The notes under the pieces are model-generated. The model had not been told where the DNA came from. It worked only from the letters and a program-made list of their open reading frames with translations, and ran no database searches. This document shows, one piece after another, positions 48,801 to 58,052 of a stretch of 64,000 nt of DNA. Made by a program: the position numbers and the translations under genes. The stretch is taken from NCBI GenBank assembly GCA_949361645.1, contig OX442416.1:19789530-19853529 (forward strand), given 5' to 3'. Position 1 is the stretch's first letter, and each line of letters starts with the position of its first letter. Source of the stretch: Spongilla lacustris (lineage: Eukaryota > Porifera > Demospongiae > Spongillida > Spongillidae).

Positions 48801-51800
48801 ACACATACATGTATATTCCTAAAATTGCGCGTCGGAATAGCTCAGGAATGTCTCTTTTATTCTCGAAAACCTGCAATACTGATCGTTCTGGAGCTTGCAG
48901 TAGCTGAACGGTCACTAATTCCAGCTTAATTCCCAATCGATTGATTGTTTTTTACGTAAACTACAAGTACAACTGCTTTGAAGCTTCATGGTACATTTTT
49001 TGAAAATATGCCCAAGAGTGTGGATTGTGTTTATAAAAGTTTCAGCCTAGATGTACAAGTCTGTATGCCAAAATGTAAGACCTGGTAGAGACGGATCTCA
49101 TTGTAAAGCTATATGAATTTCACAATTGGCACACAATCATTACAATGCATGTAGCATAGGTATGTCATTCTAAGCACAATCCAAGAGTAATTCATCACAC
49201 ATTGGAATGAGTTAGAGCTTAAACACTATTGCAAAGGCTGCAAGCATTCCAGAGGCAACACTAAGACGTTACAAACGTAAGCCAGATTTAATTGACCGGC
49301 ATGCTGGCCGACCAGCATTATTGTCTGATGAAGAAGAGCTGCATGGGACCTGCTACTGCAGCTTTATGGCTGAATGATCGTGGCCTCCCACTGGATGCTT
49401 TCCAAATAAAGCACTGTGCCAAGGAAATTGCAGAAGCAAAGGGCGAAACCTTTAAAGGTAAGCAGGGCCTCCCCAGAAGTGAATGATCGAATGTCTATGA
49501 AGCATGGAATCAATTTGTCGCTTAGAACCACTAATGTTTTGTATCGTTTAAGAGCTGTAGCTGGTAGCGAAGAAAACAATATTACCTACTGCAACAAATA
49601 GTAAATGTCTATCATATTGATCTATCCACCAGCATTGGCAATCTTGATGAAACATTTGTGCGTTTCGACCTACTTGTAAAGAGCAGAAAGGCCATTGCTG
49701 AACACAATGCAAAGACTGCGTACCAACTATCAGGGGAGCAGCTAGAGCATATCACAATAGTTTCTTTTGTCAGTTCTGATGGACATTCCGAAATGCTGAT
49801 GCTCCACTGATAGGGTCAACTATCGATAAGGTTTTGAGCTTATCGGTAATTATCAGTAAGTAAATACCTATTGTCGAATATTTACTGAAATTGCTCTACG
49901 CCTATCGATAAAAACTTACCGATAAGCTTTCTTACTGAACGGTAATGATTACCGCTAAGGTATATATAGGCGTGTCCTAAGGGTATCTGTTGGCATCTTA
50001 GTATCATTTGGCATCCGTGATCCTGATTCCAGTAGGTTGTGGCCTTCCTTATTAGTTCCTTGCATGCATTCCTTTATAGCCTGCAAAGTTATTGATGGGT
50101 TCCCAAATCCCAAGTGTTGTGTGTGGACTATTAATGGTCCTTGGTCCAACCTAGCTACCCATTTAATATCGTACTTTGGTTGGCCTTCGATGGTCAATAA
50201 TCTCCTTCGGAATAACCTCATATTTTGCAAGGAAGCTGCAATGGCAACTTGATCATATGCACCCTAGGTTTTTGTCATGGCAAAGCGTTTTAGCCTGTGG
50301 TGCCGGTTTCTTATCTAGTAGCTTTATTTTAATAATCAAGTCTCTGTAATTGTACACCAGTACCGACCGTATATTGATTTATATCGGTTACGTGTGTCCA
50401 GTTCGTTGCCTGACGTCCCAGTGCTAAAAACAACTTCTATTCAAACATTAGCCTCGTCCCCAGGCCCTGTTTTTTATAAGTTGCGGGGGCGAAAAACAGG
50501 GCCTGGTATACACTGGCAGGGTCCTAGCGCGCATGCGCTAGCCATTACCAATACGCTTGGTAATCGCATACTGTTGTAATTTTTGTTTGTAAACTTTCCG
50601 TACACCATCTCGTTCTCAGCGTAAACTCTTCCTCGTCCCAGACTGTCGTATATGTAGTTTCGTACGTGGACTTACAGTCACTTACTACCCTTGCTCCTTG
50701 GACCACCTCTACGATTGGTACGTGTAGCCTGGCCACCTCACGCTACTTGCCATCTTTAGCCGAAGCCACAATGCTGACAACCTACTTGTACTCTCGACTA
50801 GTGGTGCGCACTCACTAACCCTTGGAACTACCCTACATTTGGAAAACTTTTGGTGACGAGGTATCGATGGACAAGCCCTTTGTGCCAAGTGTAGGCCGAG
50901 GGTATTTCCAATGCGTGCGCACCACAAGAGTACAAGTAGGTTTTCAGCATTGTGGCTTCGGCTAAAGATGGCAAGTAGCGTGAGGTGGCCAGCCTACACG
51001 TACCAATCGTAGGTCCAAGGAGCAAGGGTAGTAAGTCCACGTACGAAACTCTACACATACAACAGTCTGGGACGAGGAAGAGTTTACGCTGAGAACGAGA
51101 TGGTGTACAGAAAGGTTTACAAACAAAAATTACAACAGTATGCGATTACCAAGCGTATTGGTAATGGCCAGCGCATGCGCGCTAGGACCCTGGAATAACT
51201 ATTTGGAAGGTCGTACAAGAAATATAAAAAATCAATAAGAAAGCCGGGTGTTACCGATAATATTCGGTTAGAAGTTACCTCTTACTGAACGGTAATGACA
51301 AGAAAAGTGTCATACCGGTTGCTTAACGGTATCGGATAACCGGTAAGCGGTAAGGACAAAGCTTATCGATAGTTGACCCTAGCTCCACAAGCTATCTGTG
51401 CGAGAGTGCTGTTAAACAGTTTTGTGGAAATGCTCAACTCTGTATGTCACACCTAATGGGTGGATTGACGACAGCTCATTTGCTCCATAGCAGTAAACAG
51501 CCCACTCACTTGTGATTTTGCAAATTATGTTGTCTGTAGCGTGTGGGGGGAGGGGAGTGAGTATTTATTGGTCAAATGGTGAGCTTTGCACAGGCTATCT
51601 ACCTTCTCTTTTGTGCGTTGTGCATTGCAGAAGTTACCACTGTCCTTGACAGATGGACTCTTCAAGTGACCTTAACTCTTTGCCAACATCCTGTGTGTCT
51701 TATAGGTTCTCCCTTTCAATTCACCTACACCACATGCATGTACATGTGTACACCTGAGTGACTTCATGTTTGAAGGGGCCATGTACTGTATATGTGTATT

Positions 51801-51941
51801 GTACCCACCATATTGGCTGAACTATTGTACCCACTCCAGTATGGTGAAACTCCATTACATCTTGCAGCCATGGGAGGTCATACTACTTGTGTGGAACATC
51901 TCCTTTCCACTCCTGGTATTGATGTGAACATTAAGGAAAAG
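44556..51941 (+). CDS. Ankyrin gene B internal exons
   Basis: Intact 102-nt phase-0 exons: 44556-44657, 44911-45012, 45265-45366, 45620-45721 (all DGYTQLHLAAMGGHTACVE with NIKGK ends), 45859-45960 (YGDIPLHCAARGDHT), 48386-48487 (GGDTPLHLAAKGGHT, NIKTA) and 51840-51941 (YGETPLHLAAMGGHT, NIKEK). Truncated exon starts at 44794, 45149 and 45503 keep an acceptor but run into intron, so using one would change the protein end. The four amplified exons have TQLH where the consensus is TPLH. No terminal exon of the AFxxIY type was found. Together with the broken first exon this makes an intact gene doubtful. Confidence 0.5.
45961..48385 (+). other. Intron of gene B with minisatellite
   Basis: It starts with a copy of the conserved ankyrin intron block, then the minisatellite at 46440-47020, then AT-rich DNA that matches gene A intron 2 (about 47700-48180 versus 9120-10230). 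No exon was seen. Confidence 0.45.
46440..47020. repeat. Minisatellite, ~28-31-bp unit, ~19 copies
   Basis: Units CACCTCCTAGCCTGCT plus CCATGTGGAGACCTT, as at 8610-8990 in gene A. Two length variants are interspersed. This array is longer than the gene A array. Confidence 0.9.
48488..49229. other. Intron/flank, nothing recognised
   Basis: The short start resembles 2447-2600 after the exon at 2345. Open frames are short and without motifs. Confidence 0.35.
49810..51382. mobile_element. Non-autonomous TIR element inserted in the transposase relic
   Basis: The ends are inverted: TAGGGTCAACTATCGATAAG on the left and CTTATCGATAGTTGACCCTA on the right. GCTCCAC is present on both sides (left copy about 49800-49806, right copy 51383-51389), which suggests a target-site duplication. 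Subterminal TTACCGATAA/CGGTAATxA motifs are repeated at both ends. There is no ORF. A separate foldback element lies inside. Confidence 0.7.
50455..51197. mobile_element. Nested foldback element, ~290-bp inverted arms
   Basis: Arms at about 50512-50805 and 50915-51195 are near-perfect complements (from CAGGGTCCTAGCGCGCATGCGC through ACGCTTGGTAATCGCATACTG to CATCTTTAGCCGAAGCC). A central 110-bp spacer separates them. A shorter hairpin (CCAGGCCCTGTTTTT with its complement) lies at 50460-50506 at the left edge. The palindrome is large enough to cause assembly or cloning problems. Confidence 0.8.
51491..51839. other. Intron before the exon at 51840
   Basis: The sequence resembles 25250-25640 (GGTTCTCCCTTTCAATTCAC region, then TACATGTGTAC and GTACCCACC) and ends in the usual ankyrin acceptor. 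No exon was seen. Confidence 0.4.
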
Positions 51942-52459
51942 GTGAGCTGGTCTATTTAATGATCAAGTAATAATGATATGTTCACAATATCATACCAGAT
52001 GCAAGGCTGTGAGGTAGACATGTAGAGTTTACTAAGAGAAATCATGGATTTACTGCCAAGTTTGAAACAGGGGGTGGGCAAAAATAAAATTTTTACCTGC
52101 ATACTGTTCAATGGCATGCCAAACAGTTTTATCAGACCAGCCAGATCAATTAATGGGTTGGTTAATCATGCCATTGCATGTGAAAACTACATGTACATGT
52201 AGGTACTGGGTTTATCAAATAGGGACAAACTAGTGTAGGATGTAGGATGTGAGAGTGATGAATTCCATACACCTACATGTAGCTTACACCTTGATGACTA
52301 GTCTGTACTATTTATAAGTACACTGGAACTTTTATTGGCCAAGTACCGGCTTTCCAACCTCAAACATGTAAGTGGTATGTACGGTTTCTATTGAAAGTAA
52401 TATGGACCTACAATTCAAACACTTACATGTACCAGTCTTATTGAACATCTACAACTCAC

Positions 52460-52561
52460 CCCAGCCATAATCTTCACATCAATACCAGGAAAAGTAACGA
52501 GACGTTCCGCACATGTTTTATGATGTCGCACCATGGTAAAGTATAATGGAGTACAACCACG
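52460..52561 (-). CDS. Ankyrin exon in inverted orientation
   Basis: On the minus strand this is a full 102-nt phase-0 exon (RGCTPLYFTMVRHHKTCAER, then LVTFPGIDVKIMAG) with CAG acceptor and GTGAG donor. It lies in an inverted segment of about 51985-52795 whose sequence matches the plus-strand region about 25740-26370, where the equivalent exon (25925-26017) has lost its acceptor. Pointing away from gene B, it cannot be used by that gene. Confidence 0.6.
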
Positions 52562-53388
52562 CTGGAGTGGGTCAGTAATTCAGTCAAAATTGAGGGCATT
52601 GTGTACACATGTACATGTAGTAGATGGTATAATAGTTACAAGCATGATAAAAACATTGCTGATGGGGTTGAAGGGGAAGAGATACCAAGGGACACACTGG
52701 TCTGTGTGTGTAGGCTTAGAAGCAGCTGCTCTATGGTCTTGTTTTTTAAATCACCATCCATATACAAAATAGTGTTCAGCACCATGAGCGTATTAAGTTT
52801 ATCTGGTAAGTCATTTGTTGTGCAGCTAACCTTTAATTGGCAGTGCTTGGTTTTCTGCAGACGTTCGAGGACACCATACGGAGATAAGGTTCGATTCAAG
52901 GAATCGTATTTTTACTTTCTTACTATTTGTTCTTGTTACAGGGAGAGCAAAAGGATAGTGCATACAAATGGTACGCGGTCATTGTTGGATGCCTGGTTAC
53001 GTTCTTTACTCTTATCCTTGTCCTAGGTCACTTGTTTGTAGTCACGCAAGCTACAGGAGAGGCTTGGCTTTGTGTTATTAATGTTATACATTTGTATACA
53101 ATATAAAAATCAATAAACATTTTGTCAACTAATACTGAAGCTGGGGCGGAGCTATGTTTGTAGAGTTAGATAAAATTTATCATTGTAAATTAATGACATT
53201 GTATGGCAACCGCTGAGGGGACGAGTGAAATTTCACGATGAAATAACGTAAGCTTTCGGTATTGTTCACGTACTTGCGCGGATGAATCTCACGGCCCGCA
53301 ATCCTTTTCGTGAGTAATCGGTCCGAACGCGGGTAGGTGAGCCTGAATCCAACGTAAGCCGTCACGTCAGGGTTACAAATGAATTTAC
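52562..53388. other. Inverted ankyrin intron, then unassigned DNA
   Basis: To about 52795 it is the reverse complement of the conserved ankyrin intron block. After that nothing was recognised; a GTTCGATTCAAGG stretch near 52888 is not part of a tRNA. Confidence 0.4.
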
Positions 53389-53400
53389 GTGACGTTACGG

Positions 53401-54107
53401 GCCCGCAGCAGGGCAGTCGAATTGCTGTGTAAGGAACTGAAAGATGAACTGCTCTCATCACAGAGATTGGATTTATGGAGATCAGGCAGTACAATGTATA
53501 ACTGCAGTTGCAGAGAGGATGAAGACTTAGATGTACATGTAAGCATCGTGAACTGTAATTGTTTTTTGCATGTGTTGTAGTTAATAACACAACCCAACCT
53601 TCACTGCAGCTTTCCAAATACATTCATGACTCAACGGAGTATGGACTGTATGTGAACACTCACATATCACTTTGGCTTCATTCTCAGAGTTATGACAAAA
53701 AGCCATCGCTTGTGCAAGCCTTGGGATTTGTCATAGTTAATGAAGATATATACACAGTTTGATGCTTTTGTTTCATCCATGCCATTACTTTCCCAAGGCT
53801 GCTACCTGCAGTGTGGTCCATTGCTGCAGTACTGGAATATGCACATGAGGCCTATTCCCGCCACCGTTGTGCAATTGTTTGGAGATGAATACCTCTTCCT
53901 TCATTATGCGGATGTGGATACTCTATGTGAATGGGTTTTCAAAGCAAGAGAAGAATTTGAGAAACATGATGAATCTGTAGAAGACACTGCTGAACATCCT
54001 GTGGAGTCTGAGTTGGAGGAGGGCAGGAAGACTAAGCGCAAATGCACCTCAAGGAAGCCAAAGCTCTGGATGACATTTGGTGAATTTCAATTGTATGAAG
54101 CAGACAG
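53401..54107 (+). CDS. Upstream part of the Ulp1-PHD gene (frame partly broken)
   Basis: About 53401-53537 reads RAVELLCKELKDELLSSQRL then DLWRSGSTMYNCSCREDEDL and meets a GTAAGC donor. A TTGTAG acceptor at 53580 opens a second frame (QPSLQLSKYIHDSTEYGLYV). From 53740 a third frame runs LSQGCYLQCGPLLQYW, then RPIPATVVQLFGDEYLFLHY, then an acidic and lysine-rich linker, ending KLWMTFGEFQLYEAD at a GTAACA donor. No known domain was recognised. The frame change near 53760 means either a missed intron or decay. Confidence 0.4.
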
Positions 54108-54159
54108 GTAACATTGTAAAAATACTTGGGTGATTATATAAAACATTTATATCATTCAG

Positions 54160-54879
54160 ATCTATTCTTGAAAACAACCACTCCTGGTTGAATGACAACA
54201 TCATAAATGCTGCGCAAACCCTCCTAAAGAGCAAGTATGGTACACCAGGTCTCCAGAATACAGTACTCGCCGCAGCACTCCAGGGCTGTATAGTAGGTGG
54301 AGAAGAGTTTGTGCAAGTGTTGAATTCTGGTGGAAACCATTGGCTTACCATATCTACTATCGGTTGTCCCTACTCTACAGTCAACATATATGACAGCATG
54401 TGTTGCACTCTACCTAGTACCACACAAAAGCAGATATGTGCACTGCTTATGACCCATGGTCCAAATGTAACCCTGCGTTTCATCAATGTCGACAAGCAGA
54501 ATAATGCGAATGACTGTGGCCTTTATGCATTAGCATTTTGTGCAGCTCTCTGTTCCGGAGATAACCCACAACACATCAGCTTCTCTAACACTGACATGAG
54601 AAAGCATGTGTTGCATTGCTTGATGCAAAATGAAATGGAACCTTTTAATGTAAGATGTTAAAAAGGAAGAAGATGGTAAAGGCAACACAGCAACTTGAAA
54701 TCATCTGCACATGTCGGAGCATAGAGGATGGTAACATGGTGGAATGCGACGTTTGCAAGGAATGGTTCCATCAAGGATGTATAACTGTACCAGAAAATGT
54801 TTGGAACACGCCTTCAACACCATGGATGTGTGATTCATGCAAGGATAATGAAATGTACTCAAGGAACTTGCCTTTTTAG
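54160..54879 (+). CDS. Ulp1-type cysteine protease + PHD finger (transposon-type gene)
   Basis: After a 52-nt intron (54108-54159) the frame reads SILENNHSWLNDNIINAAQT, the usual start of a C48/Ulp1 domain. It continues with SGGNHWLTISTIG (catalytic His), STVNIYDSM (Asp) and NVDKQNNANDCGLYALAF (Gln and catalytic Cys). This is the complete H-D-Q-C set of SUMO-type proteases. Next, in another frame, comes EIICTCRSIEDGNMVECDVC, then KEWFHQGC and WMCDSC, a C4HC3 PHD finger. The two parts join in frame if a 41-nt intron (GTAAGA to ACACAG, about 54650-54690) is removed; otherwise a frameshift separates them. Ulp1-PHD proteins are multi-copy in cnidarian and sponge genomes and are linked to KDZ-type DNA transposons. 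Confidence 0.65.
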
Positions 54880-54905
54880 ATCTCAAGGAACTTGCCTTTT
54901 AGATC
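54857..54905. repeat. Short tandem duplication across the PHD stop codon
   Basis: CTCAAGGAACTTGCCTTTT is repeated directly; the first copy contains the end of the PHD frame (RNLPF-stop). Confidence 0.8.
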
Positions 54906-54969
54906 TGTTTTTGTCGTTATTTTAACTTGCTGCATTGCTATTTATTTCATTAAATTTTCTGAATCTATA

Positions 54970-55125
54970 CACTGGTTTCAAAACCGGTTAAAACGGGTCA
55001 GTTTAGCATATTGGTTTTAAAATCGGTCGACCCATTTTAGAACCGGTTGACCGGCTTTAAAACCGGTCGACCGGCTTTAAAACGGGCGACCCGTTTTAAA
55101 ACGGGTCAGGTTTTAAATTGGGCCG
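54970..55125. repeat. AACCGGTT/CGGTCGACCGG motif array
   Basis: Dense imperfect repeats of AAAACCGGTT, CGGTCGACCGGCTTT and ACGGGTCA, partly palindromic. They resemble the subterminal repeats of the element at 37018-37898, so this may be the end of a related transposon. Confidence 0.6.
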
Positions 55126-55328
55126 TAACATATATAGGCCTAGGGACACTGTTTGTGCATGAATGCGTGTGCATAATTTGATACATCACTATAGTTCATT
55201 TACCATATATATTATTCGTGAAGTGCGTACATCGTGTTGTTGCCGCATTGGTTTACAAGATTATATTGTACTATAATACTTAATAAAGCTAGGTCGCGGC
55301 CAAGACGGATGCCCAGGGGTGCCAAAAG

Positions 55329-55645
55329 TCAGACCTCGTTGATTAATCTAAATTTCGCTACGATGGCACGAATGACTTTGAATGTTGCTTCAGACTCATT
55401 TGTGCTGCGCACGACTCCACTCATGTTTCCACTTTTATCAGCTGCATGTGCTTCCTCCAACCCCGCGATCTTTAGACGAATTCGTATTATACATTCCCAT
55501 AAGTCCAAAACAAAACACCAACTCATGCAATACTACCGTTGCTTGGTCGCATTTCAAGGGTACAGATTCTATGTCCCTAATAAAAGAAATGTTCTGCGTT
55601 TACATGCTGACAAAGCTCACTCAACAGATCATAAAGAGAAGCCAT
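55329..55645 (-). CDS. Possible small two-exon gene (copy 1)
   Basis: Exon 55604-55645 gives MASLYDLLSELCQH with a GCATGG start context and a GTAAAC donor. Exon 55329-55469 follows an AAAG acceptor and gives IAGLEEAHAADKSGNMSG then STNESEATFKVIRAIVAKFR and LINEV-stop. The join is phase 0 and yields 60 residues, mostly helical in character. Copy 2 preserves both exons, and its 2-nt indel falls inside the proposed intron. There is no recognised family, and the recent duplication makes conservation weak evidence. Confidence 0.3.
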
Positions 55646-56003
55646 GCTGTCAATGCTGTGCTTTGGCTCGCAATGCGCTTCAAAGTCAGTATTTTACAAT
55701 GAAGGTTCCCCCTTATGTCAAGCCGAGCGCCATACATGTAATTATCTGTGCCACCTCTCATGATCTGGATCTTTAAAGTCAGGTGTTGATCGGAATTCTA
55801 TGCAAGAGCTGCACTTGCAACCTTTTGAGTACATTTTTGGTTAATACAAAATGAGTTACTCAGTCCCGTCCAGAACTGACCATGCTAAAGAACTCCATTA
55901 TTCTCTAATGCATCATGTACATGTTACAGGAATCTGTAACCCACATCAATGAAGCACATCATGCTAAAAGGGTTGAGAATTGCCGGCCTGTTAATTCATT
56001 CAC

Positions 56004-56022
56004 CCCCCCCCCCCCCCCCCCC
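56004..56022. repeat. Poly-C tract (copy 1)
   Basis: A cytosine run; the equivalent run in copy 2 (58421-58447) is longer. Confidence 0.85.
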
Positions 56023-56355
56023 ATCAGTTCACCTCCATAAAAATGGTTGGTATTTGCAACAATACGTACTATACCAGGATAGTAGATATATGTAAATGTG
56101 GAACACTTGGCACAGAAATGTGCTTGGGCCTGCATCTCTATATATGTGATCAGGCATGCAGTTTATACGTGGTTATTAATAATTCTCTGTTTCCTACCTT
56201 TTGCCTGTTAAGCAATTGCTCCATGCAGACTGTGATGAACTTTGACTATGCATGCCTTGGCTGCAATCACAGTAGTTATACAATGTTATGCACGAAGCAA
56301 TTAACGCTATGAACACATGCGCAAATACTGGTTAGCCAAAATTTTGATGCGTGGG

Positions 56356-56784
56356 TTATATAAACATGGCTTGCCCTTTTTCGATTGAGTTCAGAAAATC
56401 TTCCAAAGATTTGGAAAACTCTTCAACAGACATTTTCGTCACATTCCAGACATTGACCATCACCAGTTTATCAGATTCAGGTTCCAAAGCGTATCTGCCA
56501 CCGCCGTGATCGGTAGGAGTGAAATTCAATTTGAGAAGGTTTTTCAAGTAATCGTCTTCCTTGTTACCAATGTTACCGACTTTACAAACAGCGGCAATGG
56601 AATCTGATCCTTGACATACAAACGTCACTGCCATAGTCTTGTCAAATTCTAGTGTAACGTAGCCCTCATTGTTTATCTTCAATCCACCCAATCCGATGCT
56701 TTGCATAAAGGCAGCCATGAATTGGGCATTGGGAGTTTGCTGTTGGTGAGCAAATGCCTCACGAATGCGCTCTTGAAGTGCCAT
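56356..56784 (-). CDS. CesT/Tir-type secretion-chaperone-like protein, 142 aa
   Basis: An intronless 142-codon gene, ATG at 56784. An amphipathic N-terminal helix (ALQERIREAFAHQQQ) is followed by MQSIGLGGLKINNEG and the strand YVTLEFDK (42-49), then AVTFVCQGSD and AAVCKVGNIG. Next come LKNLLKLNF (80-88), GGGRYALEPESDKLVMVNVW (94-113), and a C-terminal helix MSVEEFSKSLEDFLNSIEKG (118-137). This order and length follow class I type III secretion chaperones (CesT family: strands, then LLxLN, then gxxLaLdPesxxLvL, then eeFxxxLexFl). In bacteria these are small cytosolic dimers that bind effectors. The role in an animal is unknown. It lies head to head with the paralogue at 57023. The family call is by eye and not searched. 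Confidence 0.6.
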   Translation of the reverse strand: MALQERIREAFAHQQQTPNAQFMAAFMQSIGLGGLKINNEGYVTLEFDKTMAVTFVCQGSDSIAAVCKVGNIGNKEDDYLKNLLKLNFTPTDHGGGRYALEPESDKLVMVNVWNVTKMSVEEFSKSLEDFLNSIEKGQAMFI

Positions 56785-57022
56785 CGATCATTATAGTCAG
56801 CACAGCACTCTGGGGGAGTGGTCCGCAACTGACGTCATGGTACTGAAAATTCAATAAATAGTCACGTAGTCACGTAGCCGTAGAGATGCAAGTAACATGC
56901 ACATATTCATGCATAATTATTTTCCTCATTCATGCAAGCTCTGTCAGCAATCCAAGTACATAAATGTATTTAGCATTCCTGCTGCATATGAATATAACTA
57001 AATCACGCGGCCGAGTTGGAAA
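56785..57022. promoter_or_regulatory. Shared 238-bp promoter region between two CesT-like genes
   Basis: It separates the divergent starts at 56784 (minus) and 57023 (plus). It contains a perfect CRE palindrome TGACGTCA at 56830-56837 and a tandem TCACGTAGTCACGTAG. Bidirectional control is inferred from spacing. No TATA box is clear. Confidence 0.5.
56830..56837. promoter_or_regulatory. CRE/ATF palindrome TGACGTCA
   Basis: A full 8-bp site 46 bp upstream of the minus-strand ATG. Sites of this type bind CREB/ATF bZIP factors in animals. It is preserved in copy 2 (59241-59248). Confidence 0.5.
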
Positions 57023-57466
57023 ATGGCTACGCCCACAAAGGTGGAACAAGGAGATAGTGCTTCCCCGAAAACCGAACGGCCTGCCCCAGCACAGTCTATT
57101 CCACACGTCGCAGAGTTGTGCAAAAGGATTGGGCTACCTAACTCTACCCGTACGTTTGCCGAAATTGGTCGATTAACGCTGCAGTTCGATTCAATGATAA
57201 TAAACTTCGTGAGCCATGTACCACACTCCATCTCCGCCACCTGTTACGTAGGCGAACTCGGTAAAAATGAGAACGTGAAAAAGTTGCTGGAATTGAATTT
57301 CTTGCCCGGTGTGTCTCGATTTGCAATGGAACCAAACTCAGATACTCGGGTAGTCTCCGTGCATGATTGGAATACAAGTCAGATTTCTCCGGAGGAGTTC
57401 TATACTGGCGTGGAGGAGTTTGTGAATCGAACAGAAAAAGGTCAAAAACTTCTTTTAAGCAAATGA
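57023..57466 (+). CDS. CesT-like protein, divergent paralogue, 147 aa
   Basis: An intronless 147-codon gene. A low-complexity N terminus (KVEQGDSASPKTERPAPAQ) precedes VAELCKRIGLP. The core then matches its neighbour: RLTLQFDS (50-57), SATCYVGELG (71-80), VKKLLELNF (85-93), SRFAMEPNSDTRVVSV (98-113) and ISPEEFYTGVEEFVNRTEKG (121-140). Against the minus-strand gene the conserved positions are LTLxFD, VGxxG, KxLLxLNF, RxAxEPxSD, SxEEF and EKGQ. Divergence is high, so both are kept by selection or separated long ago. It lies between the two copies of the 1.75-kb duplication and shares a promoter region with 56356-56784. Function in a eukaryote is unknown. Confidence 0.6.
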   Translation: MATPTKVEQGDSASPKTERPAPAQSIPHVAELCKRIGLPNSTRTFAEIGRLTLQFDSMIINFVSHVPHSISATCYVGELGKNENVKKLLELNFLPGVSRFAMEPNSDTRVVSVHDWNTSQISPEEFYTGVEEFVNRTEKGQKLLLSK

Positions 57467-57737
57467 CGCAGGTATATGTTCCTCATGAATGCATGTAAAT
57501 CATCCATATTTACCTATATAACATAATATACTATATATATATATAGGCCCAGGGACACTGTTTGTACATGTATGCGTGTGCATAATTTGATACATCACTA
57601 TAGTTCATTTACCATATATTTTATTCGTGAAGTGCGTACATCGTGTTGTTGCCGCATTAGTTTACAAGATTATATTGTACTATAATACTTAATAAAGCTA
57701 GGTCGCGGCCAAGACGGATGCCCAGGGGTGCCAAAAG

Positions 57738-58052
57738 TCAGACCTCGTTGATTAATCTAAATTTCGCTACGATGGCACGAATGACTTTGAATGTTGCTTC
57801 AGACTCATTTGTGCTGCGCACGACTCCACTCATGTTTCCACTTTTATCAGCTGCATGTGCTTCCTCCAACCCCGCGATCTTTAGACGAATTCGTATTATA
57901 TTCCCATAAGTCCAAAACAAAACACCAACTCATGCAATACTACCGTTGCTTGGTCGCATTTAAAGGGTACAGATTCTATGTCCCTAATAAAAGAAATGTT
58001 CTGCGTTTACATGCTGACAAAGCTCACTCAACAGATCATAAAGAGAAGCCAT
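57738..58052 (-). CDS. Possible small two-exon gene (copy 2)
   Basis: Exons 58011-58052 and 57738-57878 correspond to the copy 1 exons, with the same start, donor, acceptor and stop. See 55329-55645 for reasons and doubts. Confidence 0.3.

Larger units (their letters stand above)
49230..51490 (+). pseudogene. Pogo/Tigger-like transposase relic, split by an inserted element
   Basis: The N-terminal helix-turn-helix part reads IPEATLRRYKRKPDLIDRHA, then GRPALLSDEEEL (49245-49340). A shifted frame gives LDAFQIKHCAKEIAEAKGE. The DDE-domain start is NLDETFVRFDLL, then AYQLSGEQLEHITIVSFVSS, then DG (49640-49790), matching the xLDETG and EHxTxxxCVSxDG segments of pogo-family transposases, although the usual G after LDET is replaced by F. 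The frame is interrupted at 49810-51382 by another element and resumes with NAQLYVTPNGWIDDSSFAP. Multiple frameshifts and stops show that it is dead. Confidence 0.6.
55130..56885. repeat. Copy 1 of a 1.75-kb direct duplication
   Basis: It matches 57535-59295 almost base for base, from the CAGGGACACTGTTTGT region to TCACGTAGCCGT. The copies differ mainly by a 2-nt indel near 55490, an about 11-nt indel near 55683, poly-C length and a 15-nt indel at the CesT-like start codon. Each copy holds a CesT-like gene and a possible small spliced gene, both on the minus strand. Confidence 0.9.

Noticed and set aside
52880..52905. tRNA T-arm (GTTCGATTC)
   Set aside because: No acceptor stem, D-arm or anticodon arm could be built around it.
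55234..55776. A 180-codon plus-strand frame in the duplicated block
   Set aside because: Copy 2 breaks this frame by indels, while the minus-strand spliced model survives them; no domain recognised.
56356..57466. Bacterial contamination as the source of the CesT-like genes
   Set aside because: The genes sit in a block with poly-C tracts and host-type repeats. They have no Shine-Dalgarno or operon structure, and eukaryotic elements flank both sides within the same sequence. A misassembly cannot be wholly excluded without reads.
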